Shown here: positions 8,760-17,400 of the stretch, piece after piece | Layout of the letters: each line of letters begins with the position of its first letter | How positions within the stretch are numbered: the stretch's first letter is position 1 | From: a virus | Direction: 5' to 3' (one strand) | IMG/VR virus record: IMGVR_UViG_3300030107_003954 | Coordinates: 1 to 34,938 of that record | DNA: 34,938 nucleotides | Program-made: the position numbers and the translations under genes | The notes under the pieces: generated by a model | The model's input: only the letters and a program-made list of their open reading frames with translations | What the model was told of the DNA's origin: nothing | The model's database searches: none

Positions 8760-8873
8760 ATGAGAAAAGCAAATCCAATCCCTAGAGAAGATAGGAGTAA
8801 TCACTCTAAAAAGGTTGTAGCAAAGGCTAAACCTAAAACTACTAAAAAGAAGAAAAAAGTTGTTAAGGAGTGA
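8760..8873 (+). CDS. 37-residue lysine-rich small protein
   Basis: A very short gene between tail tube and tail chaperone. Its start at 8760 is supported by GGGGTGAT at 8749-8756, and it ends with TGA at 8871-8873. The product is strongly basic (KPKTTKKKKKVVKE at the C-terminus) with no hydrophobic core, so it is probably disordered and may bind nucleic acid or an acidic partner. It has no recognised family. A good ribosome binding site and tight packing in the operon argue that it is a real gene. Confidence 0.5.
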   Translation: MRKANPIPREDRSNHSKKVVAKAKPKTTKKKKKVVKE

Positions 8874-8882
8874 TTTTCAGTT

Positions 8883-8914
8883 TCCACCATGTATGTATGT
8901 AAATGGTCGGTGGA
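8883..8914 (+). promoter_or_regulatory. Hairpin covering the start region of the tail chaperone gene
   Basis: TCCACCAT (8883-8890) can pair with ATGG (8903-8906) and TGGA (8911-8914) with a four-base bulge, or TCCACC with GGTGGA (8909-8914). The 3' arm overlaps the purine-rich stretch just upstream of the chosen start at 8924, so folding could limit translation. The loop contains a short ATGT repeat. Confidence 0.4.
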
Positions 8915-8923
8915 TGTGAAAAA

Positions 8924-9292
8924 ATGTTTGAAGAAAAGAAAGTAGTAGGAAATAAAAATAGCCTGTTTGCGAAAGAAGAAAGCACTATGCATTATATTGA
9001 AAGTGCGCCCAATTCAGATGAATATCTGAAGATTTGGGTAAAAGAGCCAACATGGTTACAAATAGAAAAAGCAACAATGTCAGTAATGAATATTAATTCT
9101 AGAACAAAAGATATTGACGTTGATATGCAAGCCATGTATAAATACATGATTGAAAACTTTATTGATAAAACTGAGCCTTCGCTTAGTTCTATTGATTTAT
9201 TACGATTATCGCCCTATGTGGGCAATCAGATTAAAGAAGTTCTCCCTAATCCATTTGATATGATGCAGGGGGATGAGGAAAAAAACGAATGA
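8924..9292 (+). CDS. Tail assembly chaperone, upstream frame (G-like)
   Basis: A 122-residue acidic protein immediately upstream of the tape measure region, in the position of lambda gene G. Tail assembly chaperones coat the tape measure protein and recruit tube subunits. The C-terminal third is helical (MYKYMIENFIDKTEPSLSSI) as in this class. The start at 8924 follows GGTGGATGTGA by a few bases; an in-frame ATG at 8903 lacks such a signal. The last codons read GAA AAA AAC GAA TGA, forming the slippery heptamer A AAA AAC at 9280-9286. A -1 slip would fuse this protein to the downstream frame and give a product of about 196 residues. Confidence 0.75.
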   Translation: MFEEKKVVGNKNSLFAKEESTMHYIESAPNSDEYLKIWVKEPTWLQIEKATMSVMNINSRTKDIDVDMQAMYKYMIENFIDKTEPSLSSIDLLRLSPYVGNQIKEVLPNPFDMMQGDEEKNE

Positions 9293-9344
9293 TTGAGAGA
9301 GCAATAAAGTCGGGAACAGATGACCCGACTCTTGCCTCTCGATT
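9277..9344 (+). promoter_or_regulatory. -1 programmed ribosomal frameshift signal (slippery site plus stem-loop)
   Basis: The heptamer A AAA AAC sits at 9280-9286 in the correct phase of the upstream frame. Eight bases later a long stem-loop begins: GAGAG (9295-9299) pairs with CTCTC (9336-9340), GCAA (9301-9304) with TTGC (9332-9335), and AGTCGGG (9308-9314) with CCCGACT (9324-9330), leaving a nine-base loop. Weaker pairs extend the base to 9291-9344. The -1 frame is closed by TGA at 9274-9276, so the slip must occur between there and the zero-frame stop at 9290, exactly where the heptamer lies. This matches the known architecture of phage tail chaperone frameshifts. Confidence 0.88.
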
Positions 9345-9513
9345 AGCAGTTTATTCCCTATCAGTTGGAATGGGTATAAGCCCATTAGAAGTCTATAATA
9401 TGCCAAGTGAATTATTCAAAGATATGCTAATGATTCACAATAATGTTGAAAAATATAAGGCAGAAAAAATGGAAGAGGAAAATAGAAAAGCGAGAAGTAA
9501 ATTTAATAGGTGA
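9289..9513 (+). CDS. Tail assembly chaperone, downstream frame (T-like), made by -1 frameshift
   Basis: A 74-codon frame, -1 relative to the upstream chaperone, overlapping its end by four bases (ATGA). It corresponds to the T part of a G-T fusion: the helical sequence includes LASRLAVYSLSVGMGISPLE and a highly charged C-terminal helix (KAEKMEEENRKARSK). It could start at its own ATG at 9289, but no good ribosome binding site precedes it, while a complete -1 slippage signal overlaps the junction. The expected fusion reads ...E-K-K-R-M-I-E at the joint. The tape measure gene follows after five bases. Confidence 0.8.
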   Translation: MIERAIKSGTDDPTLASRLAVYSLSVGMGISPLEVYNMPSELFKDMLMIHNNVEKYKAEKMEEENRKARSKFNR

Positions 9514-9518
9514 TTTAA

Positions 9519-11423
9519 TTGGCTAGAGGTAATTTGACTGACGTTAAAAAACGTTATGATGATTTAGCCAAATCAATTTCAGATTCAAAATCAGATATTT
9601 CTGCTGTTTCTGATTCTCTAAGAAGAATGTTCAATGTATTACAAAAAATTAATAAACCTATGGGTGATTTTTTAGATGCATTTGGTGATATAAATACCAA
9701 AGCGGGTAAGGCAGTTGAATCAGTAAAGAAGCAAGCGGAGGCGATGGCTGAACTTACGGAAACCACAACAAATGTTACTAACGTTACTAATCAGCAAACG
9801 GTTCAAATGGCCGAGAGAATTAAACTCGATAAAGCGCAATTTTCGCAATTAAAAAGATTAATTAAAGGTAAAAAGGAAGCAGTTGTTCAAGAAGAAGAAT
9901 TAATAGATGGGTCTAAAAGATTCAAAGATAGTCTTCTTAATTTGCGAACAGAAATATCTTCAGTTACAGAAGTAACAAAAGATATGGGTAAAGGTTTCTT
10001 TGAAAGTGCTTCTAACTCAAAAGCATGGACGGCTGCTTCAAGAGTTCTTTCCGGTTCGGGGCTTTGGAAAGTCCAAAATCGAATTAGGGCTTTAATTGAC
10101 GTTGGTGCTATTTGGGAAAAGAGTAAAGCCAAATCCGCAGAAAAACGTGCTAAAGAAACAAGAGCAATAGAAAATTTAAGAAAAGTTCAAGAACAATTAG
10201 CAAGTCAAACTAAGTTACTTGCTGATGCTGAAAATGATGCAGCAAAAATGAAAGACTTAATGGAAACAGATAGTTATAAATTAATGCAGAAAAGGGGCTT
10301 AGAACATGACCAAATCATACATTATATGAGAGAAGAATTAGCATTAATGGATGACCAACTTGAAGCCCAAAATAAAATTATTAAGGGTAGTAAACTTAAA
10401 AGAAATATAGAAGCAGCGAAAGCCACATTAGATATGGGAATAGTTAAATTAACAGGTGGAAAAGATAGTATGACTATAAACCAAGAAGAGTTGGAAAAGA
10501 TTGCTAGAAAAAATAATGTTTCACTAGAAGAACTGACTGATGAACAGAAAGAAGAAGCAAAAGGTAGAGCAAATAGAAGAAAAGTGTTCCAAAAAAGCGC
10601 ATTTATGATGGTGTATTTTAGTATAGCATTAATGGCGTTTATATTATTATCATTTGTAATTTTTGGTGCAATTGCTGACATAAAGGATAATATTGAAGAA
10701 GGAAAGGGAATGTGGCTTGTCGCTTGGCAAATGGTTAGTTTATTATTTAATACAGGTTTTGCCATTTTACAAGAAGCATTTGGTTTTGTTTCTGATTTAA
10801 TTAATGGTAATATGGATGGTGCGATGGACCATGCCATGAAACTTATGGACAAGTTACTAATTTTTGCTGGAGTTGCTTTAGGAACTATTGCGGTAATTGG
10901 ATTTAATTTATTAGCATCTCTTTGGAGTGGAATTCACAGATGGTGGACTGAGGCTGAAGACGGTACAAGAAGAAAATTATTTGTTATGTTAGTTAAAGCA
11001 TTAGGGTGGTTTGCTGGATATTTACTTATTCGTTATATTGTTGTTGAGATTGCGGCCATTGCCGCAGGTATTCTTGGTTCAATACCTTTGTTTGTTGTTG
11101 CTCTTGGTGCAGTAATTATTGCTGGTATTGCAACATTACTTTCTGCCTTGCCTTTTATGTCAGCAGGTGGAACTTCTCATGGTGGATTAACAGTTGTTGG
11201 AGAACAAGGTCCAGAATTAATTAATACAAAGCCCGGAGATAAAATTATTAATCACACCAATACTAGAAAAATGGTTGGTAGAAATGGTGCATCAAATAAT
11301 ATCACAGTAAATGTTAATGGTAGATTAGGGGCATCCGACCAAGAATTAAAGGATTTGGCCAGAAAACTAGGCCCACTAATTTTACAAGAAATTAATAGAA
11401 AGACTTCTGCAAATATGTATTAG
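9519..11423 (+). CDS. Tape measure protein
   Basis: The 634-residue protein spans the tail lumen and sets tail length. It has a long charged coiled-coil-rich N-terminal half (about residues 1-340), several hydrophobic segments between about 360 and 545 (for example MMVYFSIALMAFILLSFVIF and AAIAAGILGSIPLFVVALGA), and a C-terminal Gly-rich section with GGLTVVGEQGPELI, a motif frequently found in tape measure proteins. The TTG start at 9519 follows GGTGAT by four bases. It is on the short side for a siphovirus, pointing to a tail of roughly 95 nm if the usual 1.5 angstroms per residue holds. It directly follows the chaperone pair, as expected. Confidence 0.85.
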   Translation: MARGNLTDVKKRYDDLAKSISDSKSDISAVSDSLRRMFNVLQKINKPMGDFLDAFGDINTKAGKAVESVKKQAEAMAELTETTTNVTNVTNQQTVQMAERIKLDKAQFSQLKRLIKGKKEAVVQEEELIDGSKRFKDSLLNLRTEISSVTEVTKDMGKGFFESASNSKAWTAASRVLSGSGLWKVQNRIRALIDVGAIWEKSKAKSAEKRAKETRAIENLRKVQEQLASQTKLLADAENDAAKMKDLMETDSYKLMQKRGLEHDQIIHYMREELALMDDQLEAQNKIIKGSKLKRNIEAAKATLDMGIVKLTGGKDSMTINQEELEKIARKNNVSLEELTDEQKEEAKGRANRRKVFQKSAFMMVYFSIALMAFILLSFVIFGAIADIKDNIEEGKGMWLVAWQMVSLLFNTGFAILQEAFGFVSDLINGNMDGAMDHAMKLMDKLLIFAGVALGTIAVIGFNLLASLWSGIHRWWTEAEDGTRRKLFVMLVKALGWFAGYLLIRYIVVEIAAIAAGILGSIPLFVVALGAVIIAGIATLLSALPFMSAGGTSHGGLTVVGEQGPELINTKPGDKIINHTNTRKMVGRNGASNNITVNVNGRLGASDQELKDLARKLGPLILQEINRKTSANMY

Positions 11424-11433
11424 GGGGAATTAA

Positions 11434-12390
11434 ATGTCAGATTATACTGAAGGTAGTAATGTATTATTAAATTTAAGTTCTAGAGGAACTGTTGACCAAC
11501 CTGTTATAAGTCAATCAGGGGTTCTTGCGACAGCAGATTTTGCAACTAGTGTTACCTCAATTACGGTTGATGGTGAAGATGCAACAGAACATTATGAAAT
11601 AGGTGATATTGTTTTAAATGCAGATAACCTTAAAATAGGAAAAGTAACGGGAGTAACTTCTACTACAATTTCTTTTGGTGAAACAACTGTAAGACCAGTA
11701 ACTAATAATTTAAATTTGAGAAAGGCTAGTAACAGTAAACAATGGTTAACAAATAGAATTGCATTAAAAGCAGAATCAATTAGTATTTCAAGTTCAAAAC
11801 AAGTTATGGCCTTCCCTTTACCTTTTTCTGGAATTGCTCTTGGGGAATCTCAAGCCGTTTCTATTGATATGGGAATGACAACTAAAACTATATCTATGTC
11901 AGGAATTATTACAGACCAAACTATTCATAAACAATTTAAAGATGATACTGATGTTAAATCAATAACAATGTGTGCACATGAAGTTTCACAATTATTACAT
12001 TCATATGTTGATTCATCTTTTATGCAAGACCATCAAAATTTTAATTCTATAATTATATTAATACCAACAAGGGTTGATAGAAATTGGAATTATCACAGTG
12101 GTTATGCTGGATATGCAACCGCAGATACGTCAGATTTACCTTTAATGCCATTTACATTTGGTGTTAGAGAAAAGGATACTGAAGGAACTATTGAAATGGG
12201 TAGAACAATATGGCCTGAAGTGGTAGATGAAACAGCAACCGATACTCAACCATTAACCGGATTTATTAGAAATTTTAATACCACATTTAATGCTGGACAA
12301 CCTTATGTTGATTTTTCATTAGATTTTGAGGTAGCGATGAGTCCTATGAGTGAATTAAAAGAAGCATTTAGTACTGATGACGATGCTTAA
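11434..12390 (+). CDS. Distal tail protein candidate with one beta module
   Basis: A 318-residue protein right after the tape measure, the usual place of the distal tail (Dit) protein that begins the baseplate. Residues about 30-90 form one copy of a beta module shared with the next two genes (VDGEDATEHYEIGDIVLNAD then IGKVTGVTSTTISFGE). The remaining sequence is beta-rich with a conserved-looking core (SISMSGIITDQTIHKQFKDD-like strand and helix pattern; VDFSLDFEVAMSP at the end). A purine-rich GGGGGA precedes the start. Dit is inferred from order; residue-level homology cannot be confirmed by eye. Confidence 0.55.
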   Translation: MSDYTEGSNVLLNLSSRGTVDQPVISQSGVLATADFATSVTSITVDGEDATEHYEIGDIVLNADNLKIGKVTGVTSTTISFGETTVRPVTNNLNLRKASNSKQWLTNRIALKAESISISSSKQVMAFPLPFSGIALGESQAVSIDMGMTTKTISMSGIITDQTIHKQFKDDTDVKSITMCAHEVSQLLHSYVDSSFMQDHQNFNSIIILIPTRVDRNWNYHSGYAGYATADTSDLPLMPFTFGVREKDTEGTIEMGRTIWPEVVDETATDTQPLTGFIRNFNTTFNAGQPYVDFSLDFEVAMSPMSELKEAFSTDDDA

Positions 12391-12413
12391 TAATGATGAC
12401 GAGGCTTAATAAT
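12376..12413 (+). repeat. 19-base direct duplication at a gene junction
   Basis: GATGACGATGCTTAATAAT (12376-12394) is followed immediately by GATGACGAGGCTTAATAAT (12395-12413), one mismatch in 19. The first copy holds the last codons and stop of the distal tail gene; the second holds the GAGG ribosome binding site and start of the next gene. Confidence 0.9.
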
Positions 12414-14484
12414 GTATGAATTAAAGATTGGGGAAAACAAATCCTTAGTGTTTCCCGTTATGTGTTATGGTTATTTAACCATTGATTATGATAAACACGT
12501 ACCCAATAGAAATACCGCCACAACAACAGATGATGTAACTTATGGTGTATTTGGTCACGATGATTCCTTTACAATTGCGACAGTTATTACGCCTTATGAC
12601 GTTAATGGGTTGGGTGCAGATTTAGAGGGTAATAGTGGAACAGGTCTACATCCCTTTAATCCTGCTGGTATAACTGATTCTAAGAAAACAATGCCTTCTC
12701 AACAAAGAGATAGATATACTGTTGGTTCTACTATTATTGATTCAGGGGATTCAACATCTTCATATTCATCTGCTAAAAAAACACAATCATATAATTATTT
12801 AGCAACAACCGGAACAAATGAAAGATACAATCATGAAATGATGTTATTTTATAGTAGTAATGTTCAATTATCTTTAGTGAATAATACACCTTCCCCTGAC
12901 TCATCAACAAATTTTATTCATCATAATCAACCATCAGAATATAAAGTAAAATTCACTGTTATAGGGGATGGTGCTAGTGATACTTTAACATCTAATGTAT
13001 TAATTTCTTCTGATTCTATATCTTCGTCAACCTCTGGGAATCCTTCAGATTTAATGCAAGAAGGTTATGATTCAAAAACTCCTGAAGTTAGTTATAAAAA
13101 AATAGGAGAAGGAATATCAGGATTTCAACAACTCGTTTCAACAGGAATTACTACTGTTGGCGCACCCATGAATAGTAATACACCAATTGAAGTTACTGCT
13201 GACCCAACAAGTGCTATATTTGAGGGAGATGAACTTTATCTTTCTGGTGGAACTTATGTTGGAACGGTGGTAAGTCGCGGAACTGGACCAGATGTAATTG
13301 AAGTAATGAATTTGGCTGGTGAAACAAGTATTACTCCTAGTTCTACTTTATATTCTAATCACACTATTTCGGGCTACCGTGGTAATAATTTTACTACTAT
13401 TGAAACTAGAGATTTTTTTAATAAAGGGGAAGAATTATACATATACGAGGAACCTAATGCTACGGGTATTGCTAATAATATTGGTAATTTTAGAAAAATA
13501 GGAAGTGTTCTTAACACAACAAATGGAAATATAAGAATTGCATGGGATAATGATTTTAGTAGATATAGCCCAAATTATGCTGGAACTAAAGGTAAAGAAT
13601 TTGTTACCCCATTTGGTTCATCAAGTGATTATTCGACAGGAATACTTACTAATGGTTCTGCGACTTCAGCAACTTGGGCCGTTGATACAGTAGATGCAAG
13701 AACAAAACTATCTATTGGAGATATAGTAGGAAATGGCTCTAGTGCTGATGGTACATTAACTACCGTAAATGAAACTTCGATTGTGTTATCACATTCAGCA
13801 AGTTATACAAATAATAATCAAATTTATACATTTCCCGCATTTTATAGGAAGATTAAAAAAGAAGCAAGTTATTTAGTTAATACACATTTGGTAGCAGCAA
13901 GTTTTGATAAAGTATCTGGCGAAATGGCAATTTATTACAATGGTGTTAAAGTATCAAAAAAATTACATAGTTCTACACCGGTGTCTAGTTTTTCATTTCC
14001 TTTAGAAGATTATTACATTGGGGCAAAAGCCGATTATACTGTTACTGCTGCAACTAATGGTAGTTCAACAGTTCTTACTGTCGATAATGGCCCAAGAATT
14101 GCACACCAAACTAATACTCTTAATACAAATACTAATGTTAGTTCGGGACTTGTCGTTGGACAAACTGTCTATAATAATATAGGTCAAATAATTGGAACCA
14201 TTAGTGCCATTAGTAGTGCTACAATTACTTTCTTAGAAAACATTAAAATAAATTTAGCAACAGGAGATACTCTATATAAATTAAGTAGTGCTTCTGATTC
14301 AGATACTGATGGTAATCCTAATATAGATTCTCCTTCAGTTAGAAAGCAATTTATGGGGGAATTACATGAATTTGCTATTACTAGTGGTGTTTGGGATTCT
14401 TTCTTAACCACGAATACATTAATCCCACCATATAGAAGATTATTATTATATTATAGATTTAGACAGGAGGAATTAGATGACTAG
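12412..14484 (+). CDS. Baseplate or fibre protein with interrupted laminin G-like lectin fold
   Basis: The 690-residue protein seems to carry a concanavalin A/laminin G-type sandwich whose two parts are far apart. An opening strand typical of the fold (SFTIATVITPYDV) lies at about residues 51-63, while the later strands HLVAASFDKVSGEMAIYYNG, DYYIGA and FMGELHEFAI lie in the last third. Between and within them are three copies of the beta module also found in the flanking tail genes (coding regions near 13190-13370, 13650-13830 and 14035-14285). Such folds usually bind carbohydrate, which suggests host surface binding. The gene overlaps the next by eight bases. Confidence 0.6.
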   Translation: MYELKIGENKSLVFPVMCYGYLTIDYDKHVPNRNTATTTDDVTYGVFGHDDSFTIATVITPYDVNGLGADLEGNSGTGLHPFNPAGITDSKKTMPSQQRDRYTVGSTIIDSGDSTSSYSSAKKTQSYNYLATTGTNERYNHEMMLFYSSNVQLSLVNNTPSPDSSTNFIHHNQPSEYKVKFTVIGDGASDTLTSNVLISSDSISSSTSGNPSDLMQEGYDSKTPEVSYKKIGEGISGFQQLVSTGITTVGAPMNSNTPIEVTADPTSAIFEGDELYLSGGTYVGTVVSRGTGPDVIEVMNLAGETSITPSSTLYSNHTISGYRGNNFTTIETRDFFNKGEELYIYEEPNATGIANNIGNFRKIGSVLNTTNGNIRIAWDNDFSRYSPNYAGTKGKEFVTPFGSSSDYSTGILTNGSATSATWAVDTVDARTKLSIGDIVGNGSSADGTLTTVNETSIVLSHSASYTNNNQIYTFPAFYRKIKKEASYLVNTHLVAASFDKVSGEMAIYYNGVKVSKKLHSSTPVSSFSFPLEDYYIGAKADYTVTAATNGSSTVLTVDNGPRIAHQTNTLNTNTNVSSGLVVGQTVYNNIGQIIGTISAISSATITFLENIKINLATGDTLYKLSSASDSDTDGNPNIDSPSVRKQFMGELHEFAITSGVWDSFLTTNTLIPPYRRLLLYYRFRQEELDD

Positions 14485-17400
14485 AACCCATATTAATGAT
14501 AATTATAGTAAATTATTTATTATGTCTAAAGGGTTTGCGCCCGGACCTAATCCTGATACAACAAATTATGATGATGCTTATAATAACGTTCCTGTTAATC
14601 CTTTGATTATTTGTAATGGTGGTAAATTAAATCTAACAAATGTATTGATTAATAATGGCTCAGGATATGCTCAAGGTGCTTCTACCACACTTGCCGTTGA
14701 TGGAGATTCTGCAAAAGAACACTTTCAAAAAGGAGATAGAGTTTGGGCATTTGGAACACCAATGTCTTTGGTAGGAATAGTTGATAGTGTAACTGATGTG
14801 CAAATTACATTAAATGCCCCAAATGCTACAATACTTAGTAATAATGACACATTATACACAGAAAGGAATTATGTCGCTTGTTATGAAATTAGAAAAACTA
14901 AACAAGACCCTGTTAATTCTGCGAGTCATAGTGCAACATTAATGGCTGCTATTTCTGCAACAAATCAAACCACCATTACTGTTTCTAACATTGATACCTT
15001 TACAAGTACAGGTGTTGTAAAAATAGGTAGTGAAATTATAAGATATACAAGTATTAATAATAATGATTTAGTATTATCTACCTCAAGTTATAGAGGCTTT
15101 TTATCAACAACTGCTGCAACACATTCTGTTGGTGCTATTGTTTATCAATTAGGAAATCCTTATGGGACTGAAGCATTAAATATGAAAGGGGTTTCTAATT
15201 CTGAAACATATCCTTTATTAAATAGAGTTTACCCAAATGATAATAATCCAAAAACTAGTTTTGAAAATATAGGTTTTACTAAAGGTCATAAAATTAAATC
15301 TTATTCGGGAATAACACCATTCGATTCTGGAATAAATGCCGCAGCCACTTATGCTGCTTCAGAAACTAATGCAATTACTGTTAGTGCAGACCCAACAACA
15401 ACATTTGATATAGGAGATACAATTTTTCTTACAGGTAATGTCGCAATAGGTGAAGTATCTGCTTTAACTGCATCACCACATAAAATATATTTAACAACAA
15501 ATAATCATGTAGCAATATCTAATACTGCTGATATTTTTGTAGGCGGTAAGGGTTTATTGTTGCCTTCCACTCTAATTGATGATTATGACCACTTTGTTTT
15601 ATTGCATTCTGATGATGCTAAAAAACACCATTTTGCTAAAATAACATCAATAACTTCTGACGATATAATGGGAGATTCATTTGAATTTTCCCCCGTTTAT
15701 GGTTCAGAATTATCTAAAGGTGTTACATATTCAATATACAAGGGACCAAAGGTTGAAAAAGAATTAAGCATAACTTCTGTTACTAATGCCAATCCAGCAG
15801 TATTTACTACTTCCGTTGCTCATAACTTTTCAGTAGGAGATGAAGTTAATATAACAGATTGTAATGCAACTACATATGATTCTTTCAATTTAATTAACGG
15901 TAAACACACTATTACCGCAGTAAGTAGTTCAACTCAATTTACAATTAGTAATGCTGTGAATGGTAATCTTAGAACTTCAGGGACAGGTAATAAAGGAAAA
16001 GTTACTTTAATTTCACCCGTTGTAGCGGTGGGTTACGGGTTATATGGCGCAAGAACATCAATAAATCCTGCTGATGGAACCGATAAAACACATCCAGTAT
16101 TTTTTAATGAATATGGTAGTGATTCTGATACTTCAGATGGAACAGGTAATGCTAAAGATAGTAGACATATTGGCATGACTTATATTAATGCCCCCTTATT
16201 TTATTTCTATAATGATAGATTAAAAAATAAAAATCAATTAGATAATAGTTCTAAATATAAATTAAATTATTCTAGGTCAAATGGACTTCAAGAAACTCAT
16301 TATCAAAGATGCTTCTTAACACAAGAAGGTAAAGGAACTATCATTACAGATTATAGTAAATATGGGATGGAAGCAACAGTTAATGATATTTTAAGGGATA
16401 AAGATGCAATTAATAAATCAGTTCAATCTATAGAACATTATAACGAAACTAAAAATACAGCATATAGTGTGGATTTATCAGATTGGCAAGAATGTTTTGT
16501 AAATGTAAATAGAAGTAATAAAGATTTGGCTCGCAGCACTGAAACAACAAATCATTCTTTTACAGGCCCAACAAGATATTTGCATTTTGATAATTCTCCT
16601 GTTCAAACTAATTCTATCCCAGAATTATCTTCAATTGAAGTTATGGAATCAGCAGATGGGCTATCTTCTTATGCAGAATTAAATATTGTTGATACTAAAA
16701 AAATATATGGTTCTAAAATTAAAAGATTTGACCCGTTTACCTTGAATAAAGTATTAGATAGTGGTAATATTTCAAGAGAATATAACATTATATTGCCAGG
16801 ATTGGCAACGGCAACTCTTGGTGGAACACAATTAGTTGTTGATTATTTAGAATATAATATGGATTTAAGAGCGATATTAAAATATGGAGATGAATACGAA
16901 ATTATTAAAGTGGGCGATTATTACTATATGCCTACATCTATTGCCGCACCTAATTCTTCAGGAGGAACAGGGTTTTATTATTCGCAAACAATTACAATAG
17001 GTGCTTATAGAAAATATGATTCAGCAAAATGGTCTTATCCTAGTAGTAGAACTATTCAAGAAACATTAACAGGTTCCCCTTTACTTAGAAAATCATGGGG
17101 TCCAATAACAAATACATTGTTAACTCCTACATTAGATATAGATACTTTTGCTAATTTTACAAATATTGGTGAAATAAACCAAACTGTAGAATTAACATTT
17201 GGTAATACTCCATTATCATTAAAATCGGAAGCCCGCTTAAATAAGATGAAATTAAAATTGATAGATGGTTCTTCTAATGGCTATGAGTTTGATATTGAAT
17301 ACGGCGATGGTAGATTAAAATTCATTAAATTAGAAAATCAAAGACCTCAAATGTATAATGCTGAATATCAATTAGATGCTAATATATTAGATTATTATAC

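Noticed and set aside
8688-8873. 61-residue version of the lysine-rich small protein starting at 8688
   Set aside because: That start lies within the tail tube gene without a ribosome binding site, whereas GGGGTGAT marks the start at 8760.
10322-10852. 176-codon open frame antisense to the tape measure gene
   Set aside because: It mirrors the coding strand of a clear gene, has no ribosome binding site and yields a Ser/Ile-rich sequence typical of a shadow frame.
12376-12413. Attachment site interpretation of the direct repeat
   Set aside because: The copies are adjacent and at a gene junction, with no integrase gene in the window; a local duplication explains it.
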